Below are positions 1-22,196 of a stretch of 64,000 nucleotides of DNA, in pieces. The translations under genes and the position numbers were made by a program. Origin of the DNA: Streptomyces sp. NBRC 109706 (GTDB lineage: Bacteria > Actinomycetota > Actinomycetes > Streptomycetales > Streptomycetaceae); the NCBI RefSeq assembly GCF_000974485.1, contig NZ_BBOM01000015.1, forward strand, positions 1 to 64,000. The letters run 5' to 3'. A model generated the notes under the pieces. That model was not told the origin of the DNA. It did no database searches and saw only the letters and a list, made by a program, of their open reading frames with translations. Position 1 is the stretch's first letter, and each line of letters begins with the position of its first letter.

Positions 1-14506
<14,506 letters not shown>

Positions 14507-14878
14507 AAGATCTCGGAATGCCCGGACGCGGCCTGAGGAAGTAGTGCGTCCTGGAAAGAGGACCGCCACGGCACTGGCCGTTGGGCCGTCTCCTCACGAC
14601 ACGAACAAGATGCTGATTACCGTAGGAGAGCGAGTGAGGGGAGGAGTACCCCTAACCCGGTCGGCGGCGAATGTCGAGGGGTCGTGCCGCTCAAACCTTC
14701 CCGGTGGGTGCGGTGGGAGTGATGGCGGCCTGGGACCTGGCGCGTAGGGGCTGTGCGCCTGCTTTAGGGGTTCCCCTCGACGGCCGTCCGCTGTGGGGTG
14801 GTTGGAGGGGAAGGCTGGCCGAGGTGTGTCGCCTTCGGCCCCGTTCCGCCGCCGTCGTGTCTTTCCTGGGGGTTCTTC
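14507..14878. promoter_or_regulatory. Divergent intergenic region with three TAGGGG boxes
   Basis: This 372-bp gap separates the divergent loading-module PKS gene and the first MonB-like gene. It holds TAGGGG on plus at 14745-14750 and 14765-14770, 20 bp apart and pointing to the MonB-like gene. A third lies on minus at 14654-14649, pointing to the PKS gene. The 14765 box sits in a perfect-arm repeat, AGGGGTTCCCCT (14766-14777). Matching boxes lie upstream of the epoxidase gene. I see no convincing -35/-10 pair and no ORF with coding character. The boxes are seen; a role as activator sites is inferred. Confidence 0.4.
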
Positions 14879-15328
14879 TTGCCTGACGAAGCGACGACCA
14901 AGGAAATGGCCCTGGAGCACACTCGCCGGGTCAATGCCGGGAAGTTGGAGGAGCTGCTGAAGTTGTACGCGCCGGCGGTGCGCTTCGAGGATCCCGTGGG
15001 GTCGGGGGAGCGTATCGGGCACGGCGCTTTGCGTTCACATGTGAAGAATGCGATTGCCTGTCAGGTGAACGAGGTTCCGTTGGAGCCCGTGGGTTCGCCG
15101 AGCGGTAGGTACGCGGCGGTCGAGGTGACCTCGACGATGAATTATCTACCGAATGGTCCGTTGGTTGCCAGGACGGGTGTTTTTGATCCGCCGAGTGATC
15201 CGGAGACGGCGCGTATGCGTATTTCGTGCGTCATGGTGATTCGTGTCGGCGTCGACGGGTTGATCGACGATATGCGTTCCTACTGGGGGCCATCGGATGT
15301 GGTCCTGTTGGAGGGGCCGGATCAGTGA
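14879..15328 (+). CDS. MonB/Lsd19-type polyether epoxide hydrolase/cyclase (SnoaL-like, NTF2 fold)
   Basis: A 149-residue cone-fold protein of the family that opens epoxides and closes ether rings in polyether pathways. Asp38 in EDPVG and Glu65 in NEVP sit at the positions of the catalytic pair described for Lsd19A and MonBI. The N-terminal stretch ALEHTRRVNAG strongly resembles MonBI. Start: the reading frame stays open upstream to ATG 14798, but the two paralogs in this window begin M-A/P-D-D/E-A. Only TTG 14879 gives the same start (LPDEA, read as MPDEA), and it has a GGGGG Shine-Dalgarno-like run about 7 nt upstream. The next paralog follows after 45 bp, so the two are probably co-transcribed. 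Which ring it makes cannot be told from sequence. Confidence 0.88.
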   Translation: MPDEATTKEMALEHTRRVNAGKLEELLKLYAPAVRFEDPVGSGERIGHGALRSHVKNAIACQVNEVPLEPVGSPSGRYAAVEVTSTMNYLPNGPLVARTGVFDPPSDPETARMRISCVMVIRVGVDGLIDDMRSYWGPSDVVLLEGPDQ

Positions 15329-15373
15329 CGACCTGCTGTTCGGGGACGACCCGTGGTTCGGAGGGGTGCCGTC

Positions 15374-15796
15374 ATGGCTGACGACGCGACGCGTAAGGCT
15401 CTCGCGCTGGAGTACTGCCGCCTGCTCAACGCGGGTGATCTGGAGGGTGTGCTGGCGCTGTTCGATCCGGCGGTGACGTTCGAGGATCCGGTGGGCACGC
15501 CGCCGAGGGTGGGCAAGGAGGCGGTGCGGGAGTATCTGGCCGGGGTGATCGGCGCCGGTATCACCGAGGTGCCGAGCGAGCCTCGGACCTCGATGGAGGG
15601 CCAGATGGTGGTGCTGCCGGTAGCCGGGGAGATGGACGCGCCGCCCGAGCTGAACGCGCCGCCCGGCGCGCGGATGCGGTTTCGGATGGTGAGCCTGATC
15701 CGGGTGGGCGCGGCCGGTCTGGTCACCGAGGTGCGGGTGCTGGTGGGCAGGACGGACTGCCGGATCGTCGACTCGGCCGGCCAGCCGGTGGGTTGA
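15374..15796 (+). CDS. MonB/Lsd19-type polyether epoxide hydrolase/cyclase, second copy
   Basis: A 140-residue paralog of the preceding gene with the same N-terminal layout (LEYCRLLNAGDLE) and both predicted catalytic acids, Asp38 in FEDPVG and Glu65 in ITEVP. A second stand-alone copy suggests that more than one epoxide-opening or cyclisation step is catalysed, as with MonBI and MonBII of monensin. ATG 15374 is preferred because GGAGGGG lies about 7 nt upstream and the protein then aligns end to end with its paralogs; a longer GTG start at 15353 would add seven residues that the family lacks. The stop codon lies inside the first unit of a 14-bp tandem repeat. The gene converges on the epoxidase gene across a shared hairpin. 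Confidence 0.88.
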   Translation: MADDATRKALALEYCRLLNAGDLEGVLALFDPAVTFEDPVGTPPRVGKEAVREYLAGVIGAGITEVPSEPRTSMEGQMVVLPVAGEMDAPPELNAPPGARMRFRMVSLIRVGAAGLVTEVRVLVGRTDCRIVDSAGQPVG

Positions 15797-15849
15797 GCCG
15801 CGTGCGGTCGAGCCGCGTGGGTCGAGCCGCGTGGGCTGAGCCGCTGCGG
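15794..15849 (+). repeat. 14-bp tandem repeat, four units
   Basis: Two exact copies of TCGAGCCGCGTGGG (15808-15821 and 15822-15835) are flanked by one diverged copy on each side (15794-15807 and 15836-15849). The array begins at the stop codon of the second MonB-like gene and precedes the terminator hairpin. Confidence 0.8.
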
Positions 15850-15862
15850 CGGCATGGACGGC

Positions 15863-15912
15863 GGCCGGCGGTGGCCCGTCGGGGAGGTCTCCTCGTCGGG
15901 CCACCACCGGCC
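15863..15912. terminator. Bidirectional terminator hairpin between convergent MonB-like and epoxidase genes
   Basis: A 16-bp stem (15863-15878 with 15897-15912) has one mismatch and an 18-nt loop. It lies between two convergent stop codons, 15796 on plus and 15936 on minus, and could end transcription from both sides. No T-run follows, which is usual in Streptomyces. Confidence 0.7.
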
Positions 15913-15935
15913 GTCGTTGTCAGTCCTGGTCGGTA

Positions 15936-17357
15936 TCAGTCCTGGTCGGCCGAGGCGTTCACCCGGGCCCATTCCTCGTCGGTGAGGGTGGGGGCGTCGG
16001 GCGCCGGGGCGGTGCCGCCGCGCAGCGCGCCGAGGACGGCCGGCGACTGGAGGCTGGTGGCGGGGGCGGCGAGGGCGCTGACGCCGGCGACGGCGGCGGC
16101 GACGGGCGCGGCGCTGAGCCCGGCGGTGCAGACCAGTTCGGTGAACCGCTCCTGGTTGTTGAGTTCTTCCTCAAGGCGCGGATCGTCGGCCTGGATGCGG
16201 CAGTTGGGGTAGAAGATGTCCTGGGCGGTGGCCAGGTTCCAGGGGTCGTCGACGGCGCGGGAGATGCCGCGCAGGGCGGTGGCGGCGAGTTCGGGCTTGC
16301 CGAGATTGCGGCGCAGCGCGCGGTCCAGGGCGGCGGCGCTGCGGGCGGCGGCCGACATGCCGTGGCCGTAGACGGGGTTGAAGCCGGCGACGGCGTCGCC
16401 GAGCGCGACGAGGTTGTCGGGCCAGACGGTGTTGCGTTCGAAGTAGCGCCGTCGGTTGGCGGTGCTGCGCGAGCCCTGGACGGGGGTGAGCGGGGTGGCC
16501 AGGCCGATGAGTTCGCTGATGAGGGGGTGGGCGAGTTCCTTGGCGAAGGTGGTGAACCCGGCGTCGTCGGTGGGGGGTTCGCTGCCCCGGGTGCCGGAGA
16601 GGGTGACGATCCACTGGCCGTTCTCGACGGGGAGGATCAGCCCGAACCTGCCGGGCTCCCTGGTGCGGTAGTCGCTGTGGACGCTGACCATGGGGAACGC
16701 GTCGGCGGTGCGGCCGGGGGCGCGGTAGACGCGGGTGGCGTAGGTGATGCCGGAGTCGACGACGTCTTCCTGGGGCGCGGGCACGTCGAGGGCGTCGAGC
16801 CATTTCCCCAGCCGGGAGCCGCGGCCGGTGGTGTCGACGACGACGTCGGCGGTGAGGTCGGTGGTGGTGTCCTGGTCGAGGTCGCGGATGGTGACGCCGG
16901 TGACATGGGTGGCGTCGCCGAGCAGGGCGACGGCCTCGGTCCTGGAGCGGACGGTGATGGTCTGGTCGGCGAGGGCGAGATCGCGGACGGTCCAGTCCAG
17001 CAGGGGTCGGCTGGCGGCGAAGAGGAACTGGGTCTCGGGGAACCGCTGTTGCCAGCCGTAGGCGGTGAGGGAGACCATGTCGCGGTAGACGCCGATGCGC
17101 CTGGCGCCGGCCGCCTGGAGTCGTTCGGTGGTGCCGGGCAGCAGCGACTCGATGAGCCGGGCGCCGCCGGACCACAGCAGGTGGGCGTGGCGGGCCTGGG
17201 GCAGCCCCTTGCGGTGCTGGGGCCCTTCGGGGAGTTCGTCACGTTCGATGACGGTGACCTGGTCGAGATGCCGCCGCAGCACGCGTGCGGTCAGCATCCC
17301 GGCCAGTCCCCCTCCGAGCACCAGGCCGTGGGTGGTCCGGGTCACCGACAAGGTCAT
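15936..17357 (-). CDS. FAD-dependent polyene epoxidase, MonCI/Lsd18 type
   Basis: A 473-residue flavoprotein monooxygenase predicted to epoxidise alkenes of the polyketide before the ether cascade. Visible motifs: FAD-binding GGGLAG at 15-20, followed by VIERD at 36-40; the MonCI-like run PQHRKGLPQARHAHLLWS at 46-63; the middle motif DTTGRGSRL (175-183); the GD motif LVALGD (316-321) and FNPVYGHGM (326-334), which closes the flavin site. No signal peptide or membrane segment is seen, so it should be cytosolic. ATG 17357 is preferred, with GGAG very close upstream; GTG 17360 is equally possible, and longer upstream readings are Arg/Pro-rich and unlike the family. It converges with the MonB-like pair. 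A general aromatic hydroxylase is the alternative, but the resemblance to MonCI and the MonB neighbours favour epoxidase. Confidence 0.88.
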   Translation of the reverse strand: MTLSVTRTTHGLVLGGGLAGMLTARVLRRHLDQVTVIERDELPEGPQHRKGLPQARHAHLLWSGGARLIESLLPGTTERLQAAGARRIGVYRDMVSLTAYGWQQRFPETQFLFAASRPLLDWTVRDLALADQTITVRSRTEAVALLGDATHVTGVTIRDLDQDTTTDLTADVVVDTTGRGSRLGKWLDALDVPAPQEDVVDSGITYATRVYRAPGRTADAFPMVSVHSDYRTREPGRFGLILPVENGQWIVTLSGTRGSEPPTDDAGFTTFAKELAHPLISELIGLATPLTPVQGSRSTANRRRYFERNTVWPDNLVALGDAVAGFNPVYGHGMSAAARSAAALDRALRRNLGKPELAATALRGISRAVDDPWNLATAQDIFYPNCRIQADDPRLEEELNNQERFTELVCTAGLSAAPVAAAVAGVSALAAPATSLQSPAVLGALRGGTAPAPDAPTLTDEEWARVNASADQD

Positions 17358-17884
17358 CACTCCGTTTCTGGCGCGCTTGCGGCGCGGGAACCGCTGGTCG
17401 TGGGGCGGATGTCGCGCTCGTCTCGCGCGGGTGCGCGTGGCGGCCGGCCGGGGGCCGATGCCGTCGTGGATCGCGTTCCTTGTCGACATGCTGGCCGGTC
17501 GCCGGGGGGTTGGGTAACCCTTGACTTTCCCCCTACACCCCTGTCTTGGGACGGGAGTCGGGACGGCCGGCGGGCTGCGGGGTTGGGGCCGTCGGGCGGG
17601 GTTCGTCCCTGGTGGGCCTGGGGAGGCGACCGGTCGGGTACCCCTATGGGTCGCCGGCGGCCCGTCGGCGTTCCCGTTCGGCGCGGTGGCGGCGCCGTTC
17701 GGCAGCGATATGGTCCAGCCTGGGCGGCGCGGGGAGGGTGAACTTCGGGCCTGGTGGCGCGCGTTGGCGGCCGGGACGCCGAGGCCGCCGGCCGGCGGGG
17801 CGATGTGGGTGCCCAGCCGAGCCCCTGCCTTCACTGTTTTTCCAATTATCGCGAAACTCTGAACGCTGGCATATTGTGGCGCAC
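17358..17884. promoter_or_regulatory. Divergent intergenic region between epoxidase and ABC exporter, with two TAGGGG boxes
   Basis: A 527-bp gap with no convincing gene; the ORFs in it are GC-driven. TAGGGG occurs twice on the minus strand, at 17535-17530 and 17646-17641, both oriented toward the epoxidase gene. The 17646 copy reads TAGGGGTAC, as does the box upstream of the loading PKS gene. The rightmost 30 bp hold the likely promoter of the ABC transporter. Confidence 0.4.
17872..17877 (+). promoter_or_regulatory. Candidate -10 element of a leaderless ABC-exporter transcript
   Basis: TATTGT fits the TANNNT consensus and ends 7 bases before the ATG at 17885, so transcription could begin at or next to the start codon. 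No Shine-Dalgarno sequence precedes this ATG, which agrees with leaderless initiation. I see no clear -35 hexamer. Confidence 0.4.
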
Positions 17885-18805
17885 ATGACGACGCAGATCT
17901 CAATCTCCTCTCTCGTCAAGACATTTGGGGCGACACGGGCGCTCGACGGCCTTGACCTGAAGGTCGAGGCGGGCGAGGTGCATGGATTCCTGGGGCCCAA
18001 CGGTGCCGGCAAGACGACCGCCATCAGAGTCCTACTGGGTCTGCTCAGGTCCGACTCGGGCACGGTGAAACTGCTGGGCGGCGACCCCTGGCGGGACGCC
18101 GTCGAGCTGCACCGGCGCCTGGCCTATGTTCCCGGCGATGTGACGCTCTGGCCCTCCCTCTCCGGCGGCGAGGTCATCGACCTCCTCGGCCGGCTCAGAG
18201 GCAAGGTGAACACCACGCGTCGCGACGAGCTGATCGAACGGTTCGAACTCGACCCGCGGAAGAAGGGCCGCGCCTACTCCAAGGGCAACCGGCAGAAGGT
18301 GTCGCTGGTCGCTGCGTTCGCCTCCGACGTGGACCTGCTGATCCTGGACGAGCCGACGTCGGGGCTCGATCCGCTGATGGAGTCGGTCTTCCAGGACTGC
18401 GTGGCCGAGGAGCGGGATCGCGGGCGGACCGTGCTGCTCTCCAGCCACATCCTGTCCGAGGTGGAGAAGCTCTGCGACCGGGTGAGCATCATCCGCAGCG
18501 GACGCACCGTCGAGACGGGCACCCTCGCCGACCTGCGGCATCTCACCCGTACCTCGATCCAGGCCGAACTCCGGTCGCCGGCCGGCGACCTGTCGGGGCT
18601 CGCCGGCCTGCACGATGTGCGGATCGACGGCAACCAGGTGGAGTTCGACGTGGACGCCGACCAGCTCAACGCGGCGATGAGCCACCTCACCTCGCTGGGG
18701 CTGCGCGGCCTGGTCAGCCGTCCTCCCACCCTGGAGGACCTGTTCATGCGCCACTACACCACGGCCGGCGACCGGGACGAGGCGGACGCGGAGGGAGTCC
18801 GTTGA
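17885..18805 (+). CDS. ABC transporter ATP-binding protein (drug exporter type)
   Basis: A 306-residue ATPase subunit of an ABC-2 exporter. Walker A is GPNGAGKT (37-44), the signature region YSKGNRQKV lies around 131-139, and Walker B is LLILDEPTSGLDP (from 151), followed by the switch His in SSHILSEVE. The signature has SKGN in place of the usual LSGGQ, as seen in DrrA-like exporters. The start at ATG 17885 opens directly on the family's N-terminus; upstream in-frame sequence is low-complexity. The stop overlaps the permease start by 4 bases, so the two are probably translationally coupled. Placed next to the epoxidase gene, it could export the polyether or give self-resistance; this is inference from position. 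Confidence 0.9.
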   Translation: MTTQISISSLVKTFGATRALDGLDLKVEAGEVHGFLGPNGAGKTTAIRVLLGLLRSDSGTVKLLGGDPWRDAVELHRRLAYVPGDVTLWPSLSGGEVIDLLGRLRGKVNTTRRDELIERFELDPRKKGRAYSKGNRQKVSLVAAFASDVDLLILDEPTSGLDPLMESVFQDCVAEERDRGRTVLLSSHILSEVEKLCDRVSIIRSGRTVETGTLADLRHLTRTSIQAELRSPAGDLSGLAGLHDVRIDGNQVEFDVDADQLNAAMSHLTSLGLRGLVSRPPTLEDLFMRHYTTAGDRDEADAEGVR

Positions 18806-20409
18806 AGGACTACGCCGGCACGGGCGAACTGCTGAGGCTCGCCCTACGACTCGACCGCATCAGGGCGAGCGTGTGGATCGTCGGCATGGTGATCTTCACC
18901 GTGGCGTCCGCGTCCGCCAACAACGACCTGTATGCCACCGCCGACGACCGCGCCACGTTCGCGGAGAGCGTGGAGAGCAACCCGGCGCTGCTGGCCCTCG
19001 GCGGCCGGGCGTTCGACCTGACCACCACCGGCGGCATCAACGCCTACCAACTCATCGCGTTCATGGGCACGTTGATCGGCCTGATGAGCATCCTGCTGGT
19101 GGTGCGGCACACCCGCCTCGAAGAGGAGAGCGGCCGGGCCGAGTTGGCCGGCTCGGCGGTGCTGGGCCGCAAGGCGTGGCTCGCCAGCGCACTGCTGCTG
19201 ACCGTCGGCGTCAACATCGTCATCGCGGTGCTGACCGCGCTCGGCCTGATCGGCACGGGGCTGTCGGCGGGCGGTTCGATCGCCTACGCGGTGGGCGTCG
19301 CCGGCATCGGCGTCTTCTTCGCGTTTGTCGGCGGACTGACCGCGCAGCTCACCGACTCGTCCCGGAGCGCCACCGGCATCGCGTCCGCCGTGCTCGGCGC
19401 CTCGTATCTGCTGCGCGCGGCCGGCGACGCCGCCAGCGGCACCGACGGCGGACCGATGGCCAACCTGACCTGGCTCTCCCCCATCGGCTGGGCCGAGATG
19501 GCCCGCCCCTGGGCGGATGAACGCTGGTGGGTGCTGCTGGTGTTCGTCGTCGCCGCCGCCGCGCTGGTCGCCGCGATCGGCACCCTGGTGGACCGCCGCG
19601 ACATCGGCTCGGGCGTGCTCAAGCCCAAGCTCGGCCCGGTCTCCGCCACCGCCTCGCTGCGCAGCCCGCTCGCCCTGGCCTGGCGGCTGCAACGCGGCTC
19701 GCTGCTCGGCTGGGGCCTGGGCTTTCTTGTGGTGGGCGCCGCCTTCGGCGCGCTCGCCGAGGGCACCGTGAGCATCGCCGAGGACAACCCCGACATCGAC
19801 CAGCTGCTGCGCGACCTCGGCGGCGGCGGCGACATCGTGGACGTCTTCCTGGCCACCATCATCTCGTTGACCGCCGTGATCGTCGGCGCCTTCGCGGTGC
19901 AGTCCGCGCTCCGGCTGTCCGCCGAGGAGGCAGGCCACCGCGCCGACCCGGTGCTCACCACCCCCGTGCGGCGCCTCGCCTGGGCCGGCAGCCATCTGAC
20001 GGTCGCGGCCGTCGGCACCGTGCTGATGCTCGGCCTGGCCGGCGCGGCCGCCGGCCTCACCCACGGGCTGAACAGCGGCGACCTCGGCGAGGTCGGCCGG
20101 GTGACGGGCGCCGCGCTGGCGCAGGTCCCCGCCGTGTGGACGCTGATCGGGGTGTGCGCGCTGCTCTTCGGACTGCTCCCCCGCTACACGGCGGTGAGCT
20201 GGGCCGTTCTGCTGGTGGCCCTGGTCATCGGCCAGTTCGGCGATCTGCTGAAGCTCGACCAGACGGTGCTGAACCTCTCGCCGTTCTCCCATGTCCCCGA
20301 CCTCCCCGGGGCCGGCTTCGAGGCGACCCCACTGCTGCTGCTCCTGGCCCTGGCCGCCGCGTTCACCGGCGCCGGCCTGGTCGGACTGCGCCGGCGCGAC
20401 ATGGCGTGA
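18802..20409 (+). CDS. ABC-2 type exporter permease
   Basis: A 535-residue integral membrane protein with about twelve hydrophobic segments in two similar halves, as in the fused 'polyketide antibiotic' ABC permeases of Streptomyces. The TTG start at 18802 overlaps the upstream stop (TTGA) and is preceded by GGAGGGAG, supporting translational coupling with the ATPase. No ATP-binding motif is present, so it depends on its partner. A strong hairpin follows 32 bp after the stop. It is likely the membrane half of an efflux pump; the substrate is unknown. Confidence 0.88.
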   Translation: MKDYAGTGELLRLALRLDRIRASVWIVGMVIFTVASASANNDLYATADDRATFAESVESNPALLALGGRAFDLTTTGGINAYQLIAFMGTLIGLMSILLVVRHTRLEEESGRAELAGSAVLGRKAWLASALLLTVGVNIVIAVLTALGLIGTGLSAGGSIAYAVGVAGIGVFFAFVGGLTAQLTDSSRSATGIASAVLGASYLLRAAGDAASGTDGGPMANLTWLSPIGWAEMARPWADERWWVLLVFVVAAAALVAAIGTLVDRRDIGSGVLKPKLGPVSATASLRSPLALAWRLQRGSLLGWGLGFLVVGAAFGALAEGTVSIAEDNPDIDQLLRDLGGGGDIVDVFLATIISLTAVIVGAFAVQSALRLSAEEAGHRADPVLTTPVRRLAWAGSHLTVAAVGTVLMLGLAGAAAGLTHGLNSGDLGEVGRVTGAALAQVPAVWTLIGVCALLFGLLPRYTAVSWAVLLVALVIGQFGDLLKLDQTVLNLSPFSHVPDLPGAGFEATPLLLLLALAAAFTGAGLVGLRRRDMA

Positions 20410-20441
20410 CCCCCCGCCCCGCTGCCCGGGGCGACCGCGAC

Positions 20442-20489
20442 GGGCCATGTTCCGGAACCCTGGACCCCTGGACCCCCGGAACATGGCCC
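20442..20489. terminator. Terminator hairpin after the ABC exporter
   Basis: A perfect 14-bp stem (20442-20455 with 20476-20489) and a 20-nt loop containing two CTGGACCC copies. It lies just downstream of the permease stop and upstream of the promoter for the next gene. Confidence 0.8.
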
Positions 20490-20538
20490 CTGTCGCCGAC
20501 TGTCGCCGCGCCGGCCTGGCGGAAAACAGACGTTTCCT

Positions 20539-20572
20539 CCTTGACTCTCACACCGATGTCAAGGTGCATAGT
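20539..20572 (+). promoter_or_regulatory. MerR-type promoter: dyad inside a 20-bp -35/-10 spacer
   Basis: The -35 is TTGACT (20541-20546) and the -10 is CATAGT (20567-20572), separated by 20 bp. That is longer than the normal 17-18 bp. A perfect inverted repeat, CCTTGAC (20539-20545) and GTCAAGG (20558-20564), overlaps the -35 and fills the spacer. This is the classic layout of promoters twisted open by MerR-family regulators. The -10 ends 6 bases before ATG 20579, so the transcript is probably leaderless. Confidence 0.6.
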
Positions 20573-20578
20573 GCCTTC

Positions 20579-21010
20579 ATGACCGCCACCCCGTTCAACC
20601 CCCGCACGCTGCTCGCCGAGAGCCGCCTGGGCGTCCTCGCCACGATCAAGGCCGACGGCCGCCCCCAGCTCTCCCCCGTCCAGCCGTTCTACGACGAGCA
20701 GGCCCAGGTCATCCTCGTCTCGACCAGGGAAGGGCTCGCCAAGACGGCGAACCTGCGCCGCGACGCGCGCGCCACCCTGGAGGTGACCAGCCCGAACGGC
20801 CGGGCCTGGGCCACCGCCGAGGGCACCGCGACACTCACCCGTCCCGGCACCGACCCCGAGGGCCCCGAGGTCGAGGCGCTGGTCGACTACTACCGGCGGG
20901 CCGCCGGCGAACACCCGGACTGGGCGGAGTACCGGTCGGTGATGGTCGCCGACCGCAGGGTGCTGATCACCATCACCGTCGACCATGTCTACGGTGCCGA
21001 TCTGGACTGA
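20579..21010 (+). CDS. PPOX-class (pyridoxamine 5'-phosphate oxidase fold) flavin/F420-dependent protein
   Basis: A 143-residue split-barrel protein. The N-terminal pattern (FNPRTLLAESRLGVLATIKADGRPQLSPV) is shown here only by its key piece, LGVLATIKADGRPQLSPV, which is typical of F420- or FMN-binding PPOX-fold enzymes, as are the later TREGLAKTANLRRD and RATLEV strands. These proteins usually reduce small substrates with F420H2 or FMN; the substrate here is unknown. ATG 20579 has no Shine-Dalgarno sequence but sits a few bases after the MerR-like promoter described above, which suggests redox- or drug-responsive expression. No MerR gene is seen in the window. I see no link to polyketide tailoring. 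Confidence 0.75.
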   Translation: MTATPFNPRTLLAESRLGVLATIKADGRPQLSPVQPFYDEQAQVILVSTREGLAKTANLRRDARATLEVTSPNGRAWATAEGTATLTRPGTDPEGPEVEALVDYYRRAAGEHPDWAEYRSVMVADRRVLITITVDHVYGADLD

Positions 21011-21149
21011 CGCCGGCAACGGGCCACCGCGCGGCCCCGGTTCCGGAACCGTGAGGGCCGGTTTTCGGCCACCCCGACCCGGCAGACTGGGACCACGTTC
21101 CTCCCCCGTGGTGGGATGCGTGCACCATGCCGACCGAAGGGGACCGCCG

Positions 21150-22196
21150 ATGCCGGAGCAGCCCGTGACGCAGCCGCGCGAGGCGAGGAAGCCCCCGACC
21201 ATCTACGAGGTCGCGCGGCTGGCCGGCGTCTCCCACCAGACGGTGTCCCGTTTCCTCCGCAAGGACCCGACGATGCGCCCCGACACCCTCCGCCGGGTGT
21301 CCCGGGCCGTCGAGGAGCTGAACTACCGCCCCAACCTCGCGGCCCGCGCCATGCGCACCCGCCGCACCAACCGGATCGCGGTGATCCTGCCCGACTCGAC
21401 GTCCTTCGTTCCCACCCGGATGCTCAGCGGCGCGGCGGCGGCGGCCCACGAGGCCGGCTATCTGCTGGATGTGGTCGGCCTCGGCGGCGACGCCGAGGCG
21501 CGGGCCGCGCGGATCGGCACCCTGCTGCAGCCGGAGAACGTCGACGGCATCCTCGCCTTCACCCCCCTCGCCGACAGCATCGCCGGACCGGCCGGCTCAG
21601 CGCCGCGCGTCCCCGTCGTCGTCGACGGCGAGTACGACGACCAGATGCACGCACGTGGCCTCCTCGCCGACGCCACCCCGGCCGCCGAGATCGTCGCCCA
21701 CCTGGCCGCGCTCGGCCACCGCCGCTTCGTCCACGTCGCCGGGCCCGCCGACTGGTCGTCGGCATGGAACCGCCGCACGATGTACGAGCGGGCGATCACC
21801 GAACTCGGCCTGGTCTCCCACGCGGTGGTCGAAGGCGACTGGAGCGTCCGCTCCGGCTGGGACGCCGCCCGCGACATCATCGCCGGCTCCGGCGCCACCG
21901 CCGTCGTCGCCGCCAACGACCAGGTCGCGTTCGGCGTGATCCGCGGCCTGCAGAGCGTCGGCCTCGAAGTCCCCCGCGACATCAGCGTGTTCGGCTGGGA
22001 CGACGACGAGCTGGGCCGGTTCTCCCACCCCACCCTCTCCACCGTCGCCGTCGACCGCGAACGCCAGGGCCGCGCCGCGTGCCAACGTCTGCTCGCCCTC
22101 CTCCAGGGCGACCGCCCCGCCGCCCCGCTGGACTCCGCCGTCCTCCACCGACTCGTCCCCCGCGACTCGACCGGCCCGGCACCGGGATCACGCTGA
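21150..22196 (+). CDS. LacI-family transcriptional regulator
   Basis: A 348-residue repressor-type protein. The N-terminal helix-turn-helix (about 17-37) contains TIYEVARLAGVSHQTVSRFL, followed by the hinge region NYRPNLAARAMRTRRT. The rest is a periplasmic-binding-protein-like sugar sensor domain with the usual VVAANDQVAFGVIRGL and GWDDDELGRFSHP motifs. ATG 21150 is preceded by AAGGGGA at good spacing. A small inverted repeat, ACCACG-N9-CGTGGT (21092-21112), lies upstream and could be an autoregulatory site. The 3' end overlaps the convergent gene by 9 bp. It could control the sugar-type operon at 28794, which has a LacI-like operator, but nothing in the sequence proves this. Confidence 0.93.
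   Translation: MPEQPVTQPREARKPPTIYEVARLAGVSHQTVSRFLRKDPTMRPDTLRRVSRAVEELNYRPNLAARAMRTRRTNRIAVILPDSTSFVPTRMLSGAAAAAHEAGYLLDVVGLGGDAEARAARIGTLLQPENVDGILAFTPLADSIAGPAGSAPRVPVVVDGEYDDQMHARGLLADATPAAEIVAHLAALGHRRFVHVAGPADWSSAWNRRTMYERAITELGLVSHAVVEGDWSVRSGWDAARDIIAGSGATAVVAANDQVAFGVIRGLQSVGLEVPRDISVFGWDDDELGRFSHPTLSTVAVDRERQGRAACQRLLALLQGDRPAAPLDSAVLHRLVPRDSTGPAPGSR

Noticed and set aside
17546..17884. N-terminal extension of the ABC ATPase
   Set aside because: The extension is Arg/Gly-rich and the ATPase family begins at ATG 17885; a -10 element sits directly before it.
17358..17903. N-terminal extension of the epoxidase
   Set aside because: The Pro/Arg-rich upstream frame does not resemble MonCI-type proteins, whose FAD motif follows about 12 residues after the start.
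21092..21112. Inverted repeat ACCACG-N9-CGTGGT as a definite LacI operator
   Set aside because: It lacks the central CG and contiguous core typical of LacI operators, so it is mentioned only as a possible site.
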